A stretch of DNA of 64,000 nucleotides from Haloechinothrix aidingensis (GTDB lineage: Bacteria > Actinomycetota > Actinomycetes > Mycobacteriales > Pseudonocardiaceae): the NCBI RefSeq assembly GCF_013450155.1, contig NZ_JACCKD010000006.1:248001-312000 (forward strand), in the 5' to 3' direction. Shown piece after piece: positions 54,266-63,836 of this stretch. The notes under the pieces were generated by a model that had not been told where the DNA came from, made no database searches, and worked only from the letters and a program-made list of their open reading frames with translations. How positions within the stretch are numbered: the stretch's first letter is position 1; each line of letters begins with the position of its first letter. Made by a program: the position numbers and the translations under genes.

Positions 54266-54434
54266 GCCGGGCGGCGCGGCGGTGCCGTCATCCCACCGCG
54301 CCGCGACAGGACGACATGGGACTCGACGGCCAAGACAACGGCCTTCCGCATGAAGCGGGGGCTACAATGCTCGCGTCGGCACGCTCGTGAAGCTTCTCGC
54401 CGGCTGTCACGGAACTCGTTCAGGACGTGAACCC

Positions 54435-54863
54435 ATGACCGAGCGCAAGAAGGACGATCCGGGACCGAAGCTGCTCTCGGGCGGCAACCCGCAGATCCCC
54501 AAGGGTGAGGGGAACGGCCCGGTGCAGGATTACATCGCTGCCATGCCCGGCTGGAAACAAGACGTCGGGCGGCGTCTCGACGACCTCATCGTGCGCACGG
54601 TCCCCGATGTGCACAAAGCCGTGAAATGGAACCAACCGTTCTACGGCCTCGAGGGCGAGGGCTGGTTCCTGTCGTTCCGTTGTTTCACCCGCTACGTGCA
54701 GCTGCAGTTCTTCAGGGGGACATCGCTCGATCCCGTGCCGCCCAAGGCGTCCAAGCACGATGAGGTGCGCTACCTCGACATCCACGAGGACGATGGCCTG
54801 GACGAGGATCGACTCCGAACGTGGATCGAGCAGGCCAGCAATCTGCCCGGCGAGAAGATGTGA
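54435..54863 (+). CDS. DUF1801 domain protein
   Basis: 142 residues from ATG 54435. 'VRTVPDVHKAVKWNQPFYGL' with 'GWFLSFRCFTRYVQLQFFRG' is the DUF1801/YdhG-like fold. Biochemical function is unknown. It precedes the PLP decarboxylase by 12 bp, so co-transcription is likely. Confidence 0.85.
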   Translation: MTERKKDDPGPKLLSGGNPQIPKGEGNGPVQDYIAAMPGWKQDVGRRLDDLIVRTVPDVHKAVKWNQPFYGLEGEGWFLSFRCFTRYVQLQFFRGTSLDPVPPKASKHDEVRYLDIHEDDGLDEDRLRTWIEQASNLPGEKM

Positions 54864-54875
54864 CGCTACTCCGCT

Positions 54876-56252
54876 ATGACTGACTTGCCGGACCTGCTTG
54901 CACGCACGACCGAACACGCTCTCGCCTACCTCGAGGGCGCGAGCGACCGGCCGGTGAGCCGGCCGGTACCGGCCGGCGAGCTGGTCGCCGCGCTCGGCGG
55001 ACCGGTTCCCGACCAACCGCGCGACCCGGCCGAGGTCGTCGACGAGCTGGCCGGCGCCGTGGACCCCGGCCTGGTGGTGACCAACGCCGGACGGTACTTC
55101 GGGTTCGTGGAAGGCGGCGTCGTGCCCGCCTCGCTGGCGGCCGACTGGCTCACCTCGATCTGGGACCAGAACCCGGCGTTCTCGGCGCTCTCGCCAGCCG
55201 CGACCGCTGCCGAGGAGGTCTGCCGCGGCTGGCTGTGCGAGCTGCTCGGCCTTCCCGGGACCGCGTCGGCCGGGTTCACCAGCGGCGCGCAGCTGGCCAA
55301 CGTGACCGGGCTGGCCGCGGGGCGGCATCACGTCCTGCGCGCCGCAGGCTGGGACGTCGAGGCCGACGGCCTGTTCGGTGCGCCCGCCGTGACGGTGTTC
55401 GCCGGGGAGGAACGGCACGCCACGGTGGACCGGGCATTGCGCTTCCTCGGGTTCGGCACGCGGAGCATCACCCCGATCCCGGTCGACGGCCAGGGACGTA
55501 TGCGCCCCGACGCGCTCGAGCACGAACTCGAGCGCGCCCACGGGCGCGGTCCGGCGATCGTGTGCGCGCAGGCGGGCAACGTGAACACCGGTGCGGCCGA
55601 CCCGCTGCGCCGTATCGGCGAGCTCACCCGCGAGCACGACACCTGGCTGCACGTCGACGGGGCATTCGGGCTGTGGGCAGCGGCCGCGCCGGAGTTCGCG
55701 CACCTGACCGACGGCGCGGAGCTGGCCGACTCCTGGGCTGTGGACGGGCACAAGTGGCTCAACGTGCCCTACGACTGCGGCATCGTCCTCTGCGCGCATC
55801 CGGACAGTCACCGTGCCGCGATGAGCCTGTCCGCCGCGTACCTGGCCCGTGGCGGTGGACGGGACGGCAGCGACTGGACCCCGGAGAGCTCGCGGCGGGC
55901 GCGGGTGTTCGCGGTCTGGGCCGCGCTGCGCGCCCTGGGACGCACCGGAGTGGCCGAGCTGGTGCGTACGTGCTGCGCACACGCGCGCCGCTGTGCCGAG
56001 CTGCTGGCCGGTGACGAGAACGTCACCGTGCTCAACGATGTGGTACTCAACCAGGTCCTGGTCCGGATCGGTGACGACGACGCGCGCACCAGGGCCGTCG
56101 CCGAGGCTGTGCAGGCGGAGGGGGTCACGTGGCTGGGCACGACGACGTGGCGGGGCGGTACCGCGATCCGTATCAGCGTCTCGGACCACGCGACCACACA
56201 CGAGCACATCGACGAGCTCGTGCGCGCGGTGCTCCGCGCGGCGCGCGGGTGA
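54876..56252 (+). CDS. Group II pyridoxal-phosphate decarboxylase
   Basis: 458 residues. 'VTNAGRYFGFVEGG', 'FTSGAQLANVTGL', 'HVDGAFGLWAA' (Asp for the PLP ring) and 'VDGHKWLNVPYDCG' (Lys293, Schiff base) are the family's landmarks. The likely reaction is decarboxylation of an aromatic amino acid or of aspartate/glutamate; the substrate cannot be decided. Length is typical. Confidence 0.9.
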   Translation: MTDLPDLLARTTEHALAYLEGASDRPVSRPVPAGELVAALGGPVPDQPRDPAEVVDELAGAVDPGLVVTNAGRYFGFVEGGVVPASLAADWLTSIWDQNPAFSALSPAATAAEEVCRGWLCELLGLPGTASAGFTSGAQLANVTGLAAGRHHVLRAAGWDVEADGLFGAPAVTVFAGEERHATVDRALRFLGFGTRSITPIPVDGQGRMRPDALEHELERAHGRGPAIVCAQAGNVNTGAADPLRRIGELTREHDTWLHVDGAFGLWAAAAPEFAHLTDGAELADSWAVDGHKWLNVPYDCGIVLCAHPDSHRAAMSLSAAYLARGGGRDGSDWTPESSRRARVFAVWAALRALGRTGVAELVRTCCAHARRCAELLAGDENVTVLNDVVLNQVLVRIGDDDARTRAVAEAVQAEGVTWLGTTTWRGGTAIRISVSDHATTHEHIDELVRAVLRAARG

Positions 56253-56256
56253 GCCG

Positions 56257-56688
56257 TCAGCTCGCCGTCCGGTGCCGCGGCCACTCGATGGCGGGGCACC
56301 GGTCCATCACCATCGACAACCCCGCGTCCGTGGTGCGCCGGAACGCTGCCTCGTCGATCACCCCCAGCTGGAACCACACCGCCCGCGCGCCGATGCGGAC
56401 GGCCTCGTCGGCGAACGCGCCAGCCGCCGAGGAGTTGCGGAAGACATCGACGCAGTCCACCGGGAACGGGATATCCGCCAGCCTCGCGTAACCGCGCTCG
56501 CCGTGCACGGTGGTCGCGCTCGGGTGCACGGGGACGACGTGCTTGCCGTGCCGTAGCAGGAAACTCGCGACGCCGTAGGCGGGCCGGTCGGGGTTGTCAC
56601 CCAGCCCGACGATGGCCCAGGTGTGGCATTCGGTCAGTACCGACCGGATCGTGTCCGGATCAGCCCAAGGGGTCGTGTCGTCCCGCAC
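56257..56688 (-). CDS. CoA-binding domain protein (YccU-like)
   Basis: 143 residues from GTG 56688, the best boundary for the CoA_binding domain; the open frame runs further upstream. 'WAIVGLGDNPDRPAYGVASF' and 'HVVPVHPSATTVHGERGYA' form the Rossmann-like fold, with 'VDVFRNSSAAGAFADEAVRI' later. Members bind CoA or nucleotides; role unknown. Convergent with the decarboxylase. Confidence 0.85.
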   Translation of the reverse strand: MRDDTTPWADPDTIRSVLTECHTWAIVGLGDNPDRPAYGVASFLLRHGKHVVPVHPSATTVHGERGYARLADIPFPVDCVDVFRNSSAAGAFADEAVRIGARAVWFQLGVIDEAAFRRTTDAGLSMVMDRCPAIEWPRHRTAS

Positions 56689-56810
56689 AGCCCGACCCTG
56701 ACATGCGGGGCTGTTGTGTGGCACCGCGGGGGGTGCTAACGTCGCAATCCAGATACTATTGGTATGTGAGTTTGGCAGGTACTCGGCTTCCGAACCGGTA
56801 AGGAGAGGCG

Positions 56811-58331
56811 ATGGCACGCGCGAGGAACACACCGGGCTCCGGGCCCGATGCCGGGCCGCGGGAGATCGATGTCGTGGTGGTCGGTGCGGGCGCGTCCGGG
56901 ATCGGGGCGGCGATCCGGCTGCTGCGGGAGCACATCACCGACTTCGCGGTGCTGGAGAAGGCCGATGATCTCGGCGGGACGTGGCGGGACAACACCTACC
57001 CCGGCTGTGCGTGCGACGTGCCCTCGGCGCTGTACTCGTACTCCTTCGCGCCGAACCCGGGCTGGAGCCGGGTGTTCGCCACCCAGCCGGAGATCCGTGC
57101 CTACCTCCGCGACGTGGCCGAACGCCACGGAGTCGACCGTTACGTGCGGTTCGGTGCCGAGGTCACCGCCGCGCACTGGGACGAGGCCACCGGGCGCTGG
57201 CGCGTCAGCAGCACGGCAGGCGAGTTCAGCGCGCGCATCCTCATCGCCGGTGCCGGTCCCTGGCACGAACCCCGGATACCCGAGATCGACGGGCTGGCCG
57301 GGTTCCCCGGTGCGGTGTTCCACTCCTCCCGGTGGGCACACGATGTCGACCTGGCCGGCAAGCGGGTCGCGGTGGTCGGCACCGGAGCATCGGCTGTGCA
57401 GTTCGTACCCGAGATCCAGCCCGAGGTCGCGAGCCTGCACCTGTTCCAGCGAACAGCCCAGTGGGTGCTGCCGAAACCCGACCGCGCGCTCTCCGCGGCC
57501 GAACGGTGGGTGCTGCGCCGCGTGCCCGGTGCACAGCGGGCGCTGCGCGCAGCCGAGTACGCGCTCATGGAGGCGCTCGGGGTGGGCTTTCGCCACCCGT
57601 GGATCCTGCGCCTCGTGCAGCGGGTCGGGCTGCGGCACCTGCGCAGGACGGTGCGCGACCCGGGACTGCGCGCGGCGTTGACGCCGGACTACACCCTCGG
57701 GTGCAAGCGCCTGCTGATGTCCAACACCTACTACCCGGCCCTCGTGCGCCCCAACGTGCGGGTGCACCCCACGGCGCTGCGCGAGGTGCGGGGCAGCACC
57801 GTCGTCGGTGCCGACGGCTCCCGCGCGGAGGTGGACGCCATCATCTTCGGCACCGGGTTCCACATGCTCGACATGCCGGTCGCCGAGAAGGTCTTCGACG
57901 GGCACGGCAGGAGCCTCGCCGAGCGCTGGCAGGGCAGCCCGCAGGCGTACCTCGGCACGACCGTGAGCGGATTCCCGAACGCGTTCCTGCTGCTGGGGCC
58001 GAGCCTCGGCACCGGGCACTCCTCGGCGTTCACCGTCGTCGAGGCGCAACTCGACTACACGATCGACTCCGTGCGCAGGATCCTCGGCAACGGCTGGTCG
58101 TCGGTGGACGTGCGGCCGGAGGTGCAGGACAGGTTCAACGCCGAGGTGCAGCGGGCGCTGCAGGGCACCGTGTACAACGCGGGTGGCTGCTCGAGCTACT
58201 ACCTCGATGCCAACGGCCGCAACAGCTTCAACTGGCCGTGGTCCACGCCCCGGTTGCGCAGGACCATTCGCGCGTTCGACCCCGCCGACTACACGATCCG
58301 GCACCGTGACACCACGGAGGTCGCGCGATGA
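56811..58331 (+). CDS. Flavin-containing (Baeyer-Villiger-type) monooxygenase
   Basis: 506 residues. FAD-binding 'VVVGAGASGIG' (about 22-32), the Baeyer-Villiger-like fingerprint 'FPGAVFHSSRWAHD' (F-x-G-x3-H-x3-W) and NADPH-binding 'VAVVGTGASAVQF' are in order. It would insert oxygen into a ketone or oxidise a soft nucleophile. The next gene overlaps by 4 bp (ATGA), so an alcohol/ketone pair of steps is suggested. The ATG is preceded by AGGAGAGG. Confidence 0.9.
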   Translation: MARARNTPGSGPDAGPREIDVVVVGAGASGIGAAIRLLREHITDFAVLEKADDLGGTWRDNTYPGCACDVPSALYSYSFAPNPGWSRVFATQPEIRAYLRDVAERHGVDRYVRFGAEVTAAHWDEATGRWRVSSTAGEFSARILIAGAGPWHEPRIPEIDGLAGFPGAVFHSSRWAHDVDLAGKRVAVVGTGASAVQFVPEIQPEVASLHLFQRTAQWVLPKPDRALSAAERWVLRRVPGAQRALRAAEYALMEALGVGFRHPWILRLVQRVGLRHLRRTVRDPGLRAALTPDYTLGCKRLLMSNTYYPALVRPNVRVHPTALREVRGSTVVGADGSRAEVDAIIFGTGFHMLDMPVAEKVFDGHGRSLAERWQGSPQAYLGTTVSGFPNAFLLLGPSLGTGHSSAFTVVEAQLDYTIDSVRRILGNGWSSVDVRPEVQDRFNAEVQRALQGTVYNAGGCSSYYLDANGRNSFNWPWSTPRLRRTIRAFDPADYTIRHRDTTEVAR

Positions 58332-59245
58332 CCGGCGTACGCGGCCGACGTTACCCGGCGATCGACCTGTCCGGCGCGGTCGTGGTGATCACGGGAGGGG
58401 GCAGGGGCATCGGCAAGGCGACCGGAGCGGCCTTCGCCGCCCGCGGTGCCACGGTGAGTCTCGGCGACATCGATGAGCAGGCGGCGCGCGGTGCGGCGCG
58501 CGAGGTCGGTCGTGGTGCGCGCGCCTACCGGGTGGACGTCACCTCCCGCGGCTCGTTCAGCGCGTTCATCGATGCGGTACTCGCCGAGCTCGGCGGGGTG
58601 GACGTTCTGGTCAACAACGCTGGCGTGATGCCGCTCGGCGGGTTCGTCGACGAGGCGGACGAGATCAGCAGGGCGGCGCTGGATGTCAACGTATGGGGTC
58701 CGATGCACGGGATGCGCATCACCCTTCCGCACATGACGGTCAGGGGGCGCGGGCACGTCGTGACCGTCGCCTCGATGGCAGGCAAGATCCCCATTCCGGG
58801 CATGGCAAGCTACAACGCGAGCAAGTACGCCGCCGTCGGACTCACCGCCGCGCTCCGGCGGGAGTACGCCGGCAGTGGCGTGAGCATCAGCGCTGTACTG
58901 CCGAGCGCGGTGCGCACCGAGCTGGCCTCCGGAGTTCCCCTCGGCAAGGGCCTGCCCACGGTGGACCCGGAGGCCGTCGCGGAGGCGGTGGTGCGCAGCT
59001 GCCGGACAAGGAAGGCGGAGATCCCGGTTCCGCGTTACCTCGGCGGCTGGGACCTGCTCGCCGCGCTGACCCCCGAACCGGTGATGCGGGTGCTGCGCGG
59101 GCTCATCGGTGACGACCGTGCCCTGACCTCCGTCGACCCTGCCGGGCGCGCTGCCTATGAGCGCCGCGTCGCCCGGCAGGCAGCGACATCCGGCGAGGAA
59201 CCCCCACCGGGGCGTAGCCGGGCGCGTCACCCGACGAGTAACTAG
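58328..59245 (+). CDS. Short-chain dehydrogenase/reductase
   Basis: 305 residues, translationally coupled to the monooxygenase. 'VVVITGGGRGIGKATG' is the NAD(P) site, 'NNAGVMPLGG' and 'YNASKYAAVG' (Y-x3-K catalytic) follow. With its neighbour it may convert an alcohol to a ketone that is then oxygenated; steroid or long-chain substrates are plausible given the thiolase further on. The C-terminal tail is longer than usual by ~40 residues. Confidence 0.9.
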   Translation: MTGVRGRRYPAIDLSGAVVVITGGGRGIGKATGAAFAARGATVSLGDIDEQAARGAAREVGRGARAYRVDVTSRGSFSAFIDAVLAELGGVDVLVNNAGVMPLGGFVDEADEISRAALDVNVWGPMHGMRITLPHMTVRGRGHVVTVASMAGKIPIPGMASYNASKYAAVGLTAALRREYAGSGVSISAVLPSAVRTELASGVPLGKGLPTVDPEAVAEAVVRSCRTRKAEIPVPRYLGGWDLLAALTPEPVMRVLRGLIGDDRALTSVDPAGRAAYERRVARQAATSGEEPPPGRSRARHPTSN

Positions 59246-60132
59246 CCGAGGGTGTCCAGCACGCCTCCGACGACGCCCTCGACCGGGTCGAGCAGCGAAC
59301 TGTCCTCTTCCTCGTCGCCGTCGTTGGTCCCGTCGTCGCTGCCGCTGTCCGTGCTGCCGTCCGAGTCACCGTCGCCGGTGGAGTCATCGGCGGAGTCGTC
59401 GGTGGAGTCGTCGAGCGTCCCGGACCGCGCACCCGAGTCGGAGTCATCCTCCTGCTGCGTGGTCGAGGTGGGCTGCGGGGACTGCGTGGTGGTGCTGGTT
59501 GCCGTGTCGCCGCTCGAGGTCGGCGAAGCGGTGTCCTGCCCGTTGCCCTGCTGCTCACTCGAACCCTGCACGCCGCGTGCACCGGGGTTGCTCGACGAGG
59601 TCGTCTCCATGGCGACCGAGGCTGTCGCCACGTCACCGCCGTCCGGCTCGAGGATGCGCGGCTGCGTCGAGTCCGACGACCCGCTCGCACGGTTGTCGGA
59701 CTCCGGGGACAGGGCCGTTGTCGGCTTGAGCGCGACGAGCCCAGCGAGCGTCAACCCGCACAGGACCGCCGCGCTGCCGACGGTCGCGCCGCGAAAGTGG
59801 CTCTTGTGGCCCTCGCGGGCATCCGCGGTGTCCGGCAGCCGCGCCGCGGTGCTCGCGGCGGTCGCCTGTGTCGCTACCTTGCCGAACGGCTGCGCCGACG
59901 CTGCCGGGACGCTCGTCCCGGGCCTCGACCCGGGGGCCGTACCGCCAGCGCGCGTGCCGGAGGATCCTTCGCGCCGGAGCAGCTCCGCGACGGGCAGGAC
60001 GGATGCCTGCTCGCCCTCGTGCGCGTCCGGCCTCACTCGGTCCGGGGAAGCGCCCCCGCGGCTTTCCCGAGCCACGAGCTCGGCGACCGTGCATGGATGA
60101 TCTGCCTTGCGCCGACTACGTCCCGTGCTCAT
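59242..60132 (-). CDS. Membrane-anchored acidic low-complexity protein
   Basis: 296 residues from ATG 60132. A cytoplasmic N-terminus with 'TVAELVARE' and 'VLPVAELLRREG' repeats is followed by one membrane helix ('GSAAVLCGLTLAGLVAL', about 130-147) and a Ser/Thr/Asp/Glu-rich extracytoplasmic tail (from ~150). Such proteins occur near the cell division or wall regulation genes in actinomycetes, but no domain is recognisable. Convergent with the SDR gene, 4-bp overlap. Confidence 0.6.
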   Translation of the reverse strand: MSTGRSRRKADHPCTVAELVARESRGGASPDRVRPDAHEGEQASVLPVAELLRREGSSGTRAGGTAPGSRPGTSVPAASAQPFGKVATQATAASTAARLPDTADAREGHKSHFRGATVGSAAVLCGLTLAGLVALKPTTALSPESDNRASGSSDSTQPRILEPDGGDVATASVAMETTSSSNPGARGVQGSSEQQGNGQDTASPTSSGDTATSTTTQSPQPTSTTQQEDDSDSGARSGTLDDSTDDSADDSTGDGDSDGSTDSGSDDGTNDGDEEEDSSLLDPVEGVVGGVLDTLG

Positions 60133-60324
60133 CGTGTCGCTCGAACCTCTCGCGTCGTGGCGCGCCAGGGACCCCGGCTGGCGCGAACTGTCACTCTTCG
60201 CGTTCCCAATGGTTCGGTATACTACCCGTTCAGGTGAGTATGCCAAGAGCTGGTGGGTGATCTCCGTTGATCATGAGGCGTCACGTACGTCACAAGTACC
60301 CGTGACAGGCGACGGAGGTACTGG

Positions 60325-61593
60325 TTACACGGCGAGGATGCCGAGCGCCATCGGCAGGTAGATCAGCACGAGCGCCTGCATCTCGCCGATCACGCCACCG
60401 AGCACGGCCCCGACCATCACCGCGGTCTTCTCGTCCTCCTTGAACGCGGGCCGGATGATCTGCTCGAACTGACCGGAGGTGAGCACCTTCATCCGTTCGG
60501 CGATGGTGTTGCGGATGTCCAGCGCTTGCTCGGTGTAGGCGAACATACTCCGCGCCGTTTCGGGCGCCGTGCGTATCACGCGGGCCGCCGCGTCCTGCTT
60601 GAGCGCTTGGAAGCGCCGCCCGCCCACCGCGAGGATCACCAGCGGCTTGGCGAGTCCCGCCTGCTCGTCGATGGTGCGCCGCACCTCGCGCTGCACGATC
60701 GCGACGAGCTTGTCCGACTTGGGGCCGGAGAGCATCCCCTCGAGAAGGTTGCGCGGGGTGAGTATCTCCTTGGCGATCAGGTCGCCGTACCGGACGCCGA
60801 CCTCCGCCCTGCGCCGCTGGAACTTGCCGTGCAGCCGGATCCCGAGGAAGCGCTTCTCCTCGCGGGGCAGGAACAGCATGTTCAGCGCGAGGTAGTCGGT
60901 GACCCATCCGGTGAGGAACCCGAAGATCGGCATCACGAGCGGGCTCTTGGTCAGACCCCAGGCCACGGCCTGGATGACGCCGATCGCCGCACCGAAGTAG
61001 ATGCCGGAGCGCACGATGAACCGCAGCTCCGGCTCGGCGACATCCCGGATGAGGCGGTTGAGCAGCTCCTTGTCGCGCACCAGGTTGGAGACCACCATGT
61101 GCCGCACGTCGACCACCGCGTGGACATCGCTGGTGACCTCCCTGGCCAGCTGCTTGACCACCTTCGGTGCCTCGGCCTGCACCCGCCGGACGAGCAGCGC
61201 GCGTACCGGCTCGGGAAGCGACTCCCACAGGCCCGGCTGGTACTCGGAGAGCAACTCCCGCGCGAGATCCTCGACGGCCTCGTCCAGCGGTCCGGCGAGC
61301 TCGGCGACCAGCTCGTCGGGGTCGATGCGGCTCATCAGTTCCTGCAGGTCGATCAGCCCGGACGTCATGGTGTCGTAGGCGATCGCGGCCATCTTGCCCG
61401 CGCGTGCGGGAATCATGCCCTGCCAGCCGAGGAACGGGCGGATGCCGCGGTACTCCAGCGGCTCGAAGAGCATCCGCACGGCGAGCAGCTTGGTCAGGTA
61501 CCCGATGACGGCGGCCATGACCGGCATCGCCGCGTACACCCACCAGTACTCGACGACGTCGGTGAGAACAGCGTCGACCGTCCCGGACCCCAC
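60325..61593 (-). CDS. DUF445 membrane protein
   Basis: 422 residues. GTG 61593 is preferred because GAGGAG lies 8 nt upstream; GTG 61602 is an alternative. N-terminal 'VIGYLTKLLAVRMLFEPLEY' with the conserved GxxTKxxA pattern, C-terminal 'VMVGAVLGGVIGEMQALVLIY' helix and amphipathic middle identify the DUF445 family, whose function is unknown. Usual length ~420-450 residues. Confidence 0.88.
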   Translation of the reverse strand: MGSGTVDAVLTDVVEYWWVYAAMPVMAAVIGYLTKLLAVRMLFEPLEYRGIRPFLGWQGMIPARAGKMAAIAYDTMTSGLIDLQELMSRIDPDELVAELAGPLDEAVEDLARELLSEYQPGLWESLPEPVRALLVRRVQAEAPKVVKQLAREVTSDVHAVVDVRHMVVSNLVRDKELLNRLIRDVAEPELRFIVRSGIYFGAAIGVIQAVAWGLTKSPLVMPIFGFLTGWVTDYLALNMLFLPREEKRFLGIRLHGKFQRRRAEVGVRYGDLIAKEILTPRNLLEGMLSGPKSDKLVAIVQREVRRTIDEQAGLAKPLVILAVGGRRFQALKQDAAARVIRTAPETARSMFAYTEQALDIRNTIAERMKVLTSGQFEQIIRPAFKEDEKTAVMVGAVLGGVIGEMQALVLIYLPMALGILAV

Positions 61594-61672
61594 TACGGGC
61601 ACTCCTCGACCGCAGGCAGGCGGTCACGGCATCCGATGGGTGCCCGCTGCGCCGGGGGAGCCTGCGACCACA

Positions 61673-62302
61673 TCAGTCACGCTCTTCGAGGAGTCGCAGC
61701 AGCTGTGCCTTCGTGCGCCGCCAGCGGCCCTCGACCTCGGCCTCGCTGAGCTTGGCTACGCGCTGGCTCATCGCGAGCCCGGTCATCGTGTTCAGCGCGG
61801 TGTAGAGCGCGTCCTCGAAGTCGGGATGGCTGGCCTCCTCGGGAAACAGCAGCGGAACCGATCCGCGGATGAGGTCGGCGGTGACCTGGTTGAGCACCGA
61901 GAGCTTGTCCTCGATCTCCGGATCGCCGGGGCCCGCGACGGAGATCTGCAGCGCGGCCTGGAACAACCTGCCCCGGAAGGTGCTCCACAGCAGGTCCAAG
62001 GCACGGTCCGCGCGGTCGGAGCCGACGGGAAGCTGCTCGATCTCGTTGAACAACGACTGGCTGACCTGGCCGATCAAGTACTGGATCGCCTCGATGACCA
62101 GGGTGGCCCGTGTGGGGAAGTGATGCACCTGTGCCCCGCGCGATACCTCGGCCCGTGCGGCGACCTTGGTGGTCGTGAGGTTGACGTAACCCTCCTCGAC
62201 CAGGCAGTCGATGGTCGCCTCCAGGAGCGCGCGCCGCGTCGTCGCGCTGCGTTCCTCCTGGGTGCGCCTGCGCCGGGGTGCGCTTCTGGGCTCAGCCGTC
62301 AT
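61673..62302 (-). CDS. TetR/AcrR-family regulator
   Basis: 209 residues. The N-terminal helix-turn-helix (about 17-65) has 'TRRALLEATIDCLVEEGYVN' and 'TTTKVAARAEVSRGAQVHHF'. The C-terminal domain is the ligand-binding part. It is divergent from the thiolase-like gene and probably controls it; an effector could be an acyl-CoA or steroid. Codon use is chromosomal. Confidence 0.9.
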   Translation of the reverse strand: MTAEPRSAPRRRRTQEERSATTRRALLEATIDCLVEEGYVNLTTTKVAARAEVSRGAQVHHFPTRATLVIEAIQYLIGQVSQSLFNEIEQLPVGSDRADRALDLLWSTFRGRLFQAALQISVAGPGDPEIEDKLSVLNQVTADLIRGSVPLLFPEEASHPDFEDALYTALNTMTGLAMSQRVAKLSEAEVEGRWRRTKAQLLRLLEERD

Positions 62303-62536
62303 GGGGGAAGTCTAACTTGCAGTCGAGAGTGATTGTAAGTGACAGGTGGTTACTGTGCTCGCGAGCACCACGGTACGCGCCAGTCGTGTGACGTGGCTCT
62401 CCTGTTCAGTTGAATAAGCAGGTCACAACGCTGATCGACAACGCAGTACGGGGAACTCCCGGGTCATCTCTAGATAACAAGCAATCAAGTATGTATGTTT
62501 CTTGCTGTAGGCGCGTCAGAGAGGAGTGCGTTGGCT

Positions 62537-63733
62537 GTGGTGAACAGGGTGTACGTCATCGGTGTGGGGATGACGAAGTTCGAGAAGCCCGGCCGCCGGG
62601 AAGACTGGGACTACCCGGATATGGCGCGGGAGGCCGGTACCAACGCGCTCGCCGACGCCGGGGTCTCCTACGAGGCGATCCGGCAGGCCTACGTCGGCTA
62701 TGTCTACGGCGAGTCGACTTCCGGCCAGCGAGCGGTGTACGAGCTGGGCATGACCGGGATACCGGTGGTCAATGTGAACAACAACTGCTCGACGGGATCG
62801 ACGGCGTTGTTCCTGGCCGCGCAGGCGGTGCGCAGCGGGACGGTGGACTGCGCGCTGGCGCTGGGGTTCGAGAAGATGCAGCCGGGCTCGCTCGGGGCGA
62901 CCTACGAGGACCGTGAGCAGCCGATGATGCGGCACATCCAGGCGCTGGCCGAGATCTCTGAGGTCGGGATGCCCCCTGCGCCGTGGATGTTCGGTGCGGC
63001 CGGGCGCGAGCACATGGCCAAGCACGGCTCGACCCCCGAGCATTTCGCCCGGATCGGGGAGAAGAACCACCGGCATTCGCAGAACAACCCGTACGCGCAG
63101 TTCCAGGACGTCTACTCGCTTGAGGAGATCCTGGACGCGCCGATGATCTACGACCCGCTCACCAAGCTGCAGTGCTCGCCGACCTCGGACGGCTCCGGGG
63201 CGGCCGTGCTCGCCGGTGAGGACTTCGTGGCGGCCAACGGGCTGGCCGAGCAGGCTGTGGAGATCACAGGGCAGGCCATGACCACCGACTTCGACTCCAC
63301 GTTCGACGGCAGCGCCAAGAACATCATCGGCCACGACATGAACGTGCGGGCCGCACGGCAGGTCTACGAGCAGTCCGGGCTGGGGCCACGGGACTTCCGG
63401 GTCATCGAGCTGCACGACTGCTTCTCGGCCAACGAGCTGCTGCTGTACGAGGCGCTGGGACTCTGCGCGGAGGGTGAGGCCCCGCGGCTGGTCGAGGAGG
63501 GTGCGACGACCTACGGCGGCACGTGGGTGGTCAATCCCTCGGGTGGGCTGATCTCCAAGGGGCACCCGCTCGGCGCGACCGGGCTGGCGCAGTGCGCCGA
63601 GCTGACCTGGCAGCTACGCGGTCAGGCCGGGGCACGCCAGACCGACGGGGTCGACGCGGCGTTGCAGCACAACATCGGTCTCGGCGGGGCCGCGGTGGTC
63701 ACCGCCTACCAGCGCGCAGACCGCTCCGGGTGA
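62537..63733 (+). CDS. Thiolase-like lipid-transfer protein
   Basis: 398 residues from GTG 62537; GAGGAG is 10 nt upstream, and TTG 62531 or GTG 62540 are alternatives. '[18 protein letters not shown]' contains the nucleophilic Cys of thiolases, '[13 protein letters not shown]' and '[17 protein letters not shown]' (GHP) complete the active site. Actinobacterial members (Ltp-like) act in fatty acid or steroid side-chain degradation. Followed by an SRPBCC protein. Confidence 0.88.
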   Translation: MVNRVYVIGVGMTKFEKPGRREDWDYPDMAREAGTNALADAGVSYEAIRQAYVGYVYGESTSGQRAVYELGMTGIPVVNVNNNCSTGSTALFLAAQAVRSGTVDCALALGFEKMQPGSLGATYEDREQPMMRHIQALAEISEVGMPPAPWMFGAAGREHMAKHGSTPEHFARIGEKNHRHSQNNPYAQFQDVYSLEEILDAPMIYDPLTKLQCSPTSDGSGAAVLAGEDFVAANGLAEQAVEITGQAMTTDFDSTFDGSAKNIIGHDMNVRAARQVYEQSGLGPRDFRVIELHDCFSANELLLYEALGLCAEGEAPRLVEEGATTYGGTWVVNPSGGLISKGHPLGATGLAQCAELTWQLRGQAGARQTDGVDAALQHNIGLGGAAVVTAYQRADRSG

Positions 63734-63836
63734 GTGGCGCGCACCGCGGGCGGCAGCGGGCCGCGCACGCGTTCGCGCGGGCCCGGAGCCGGCCGGAACA
63801 GTTGGCCGGACACGACAGGTAAGCAGGAGGAGCATC

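Noticed and set aside
62410-62916. 168-residue frame overlapping the thiolase start
   Set aside because: Different frame from the clear thiolase motifs, with Arg/Gly-rich shadow composition.
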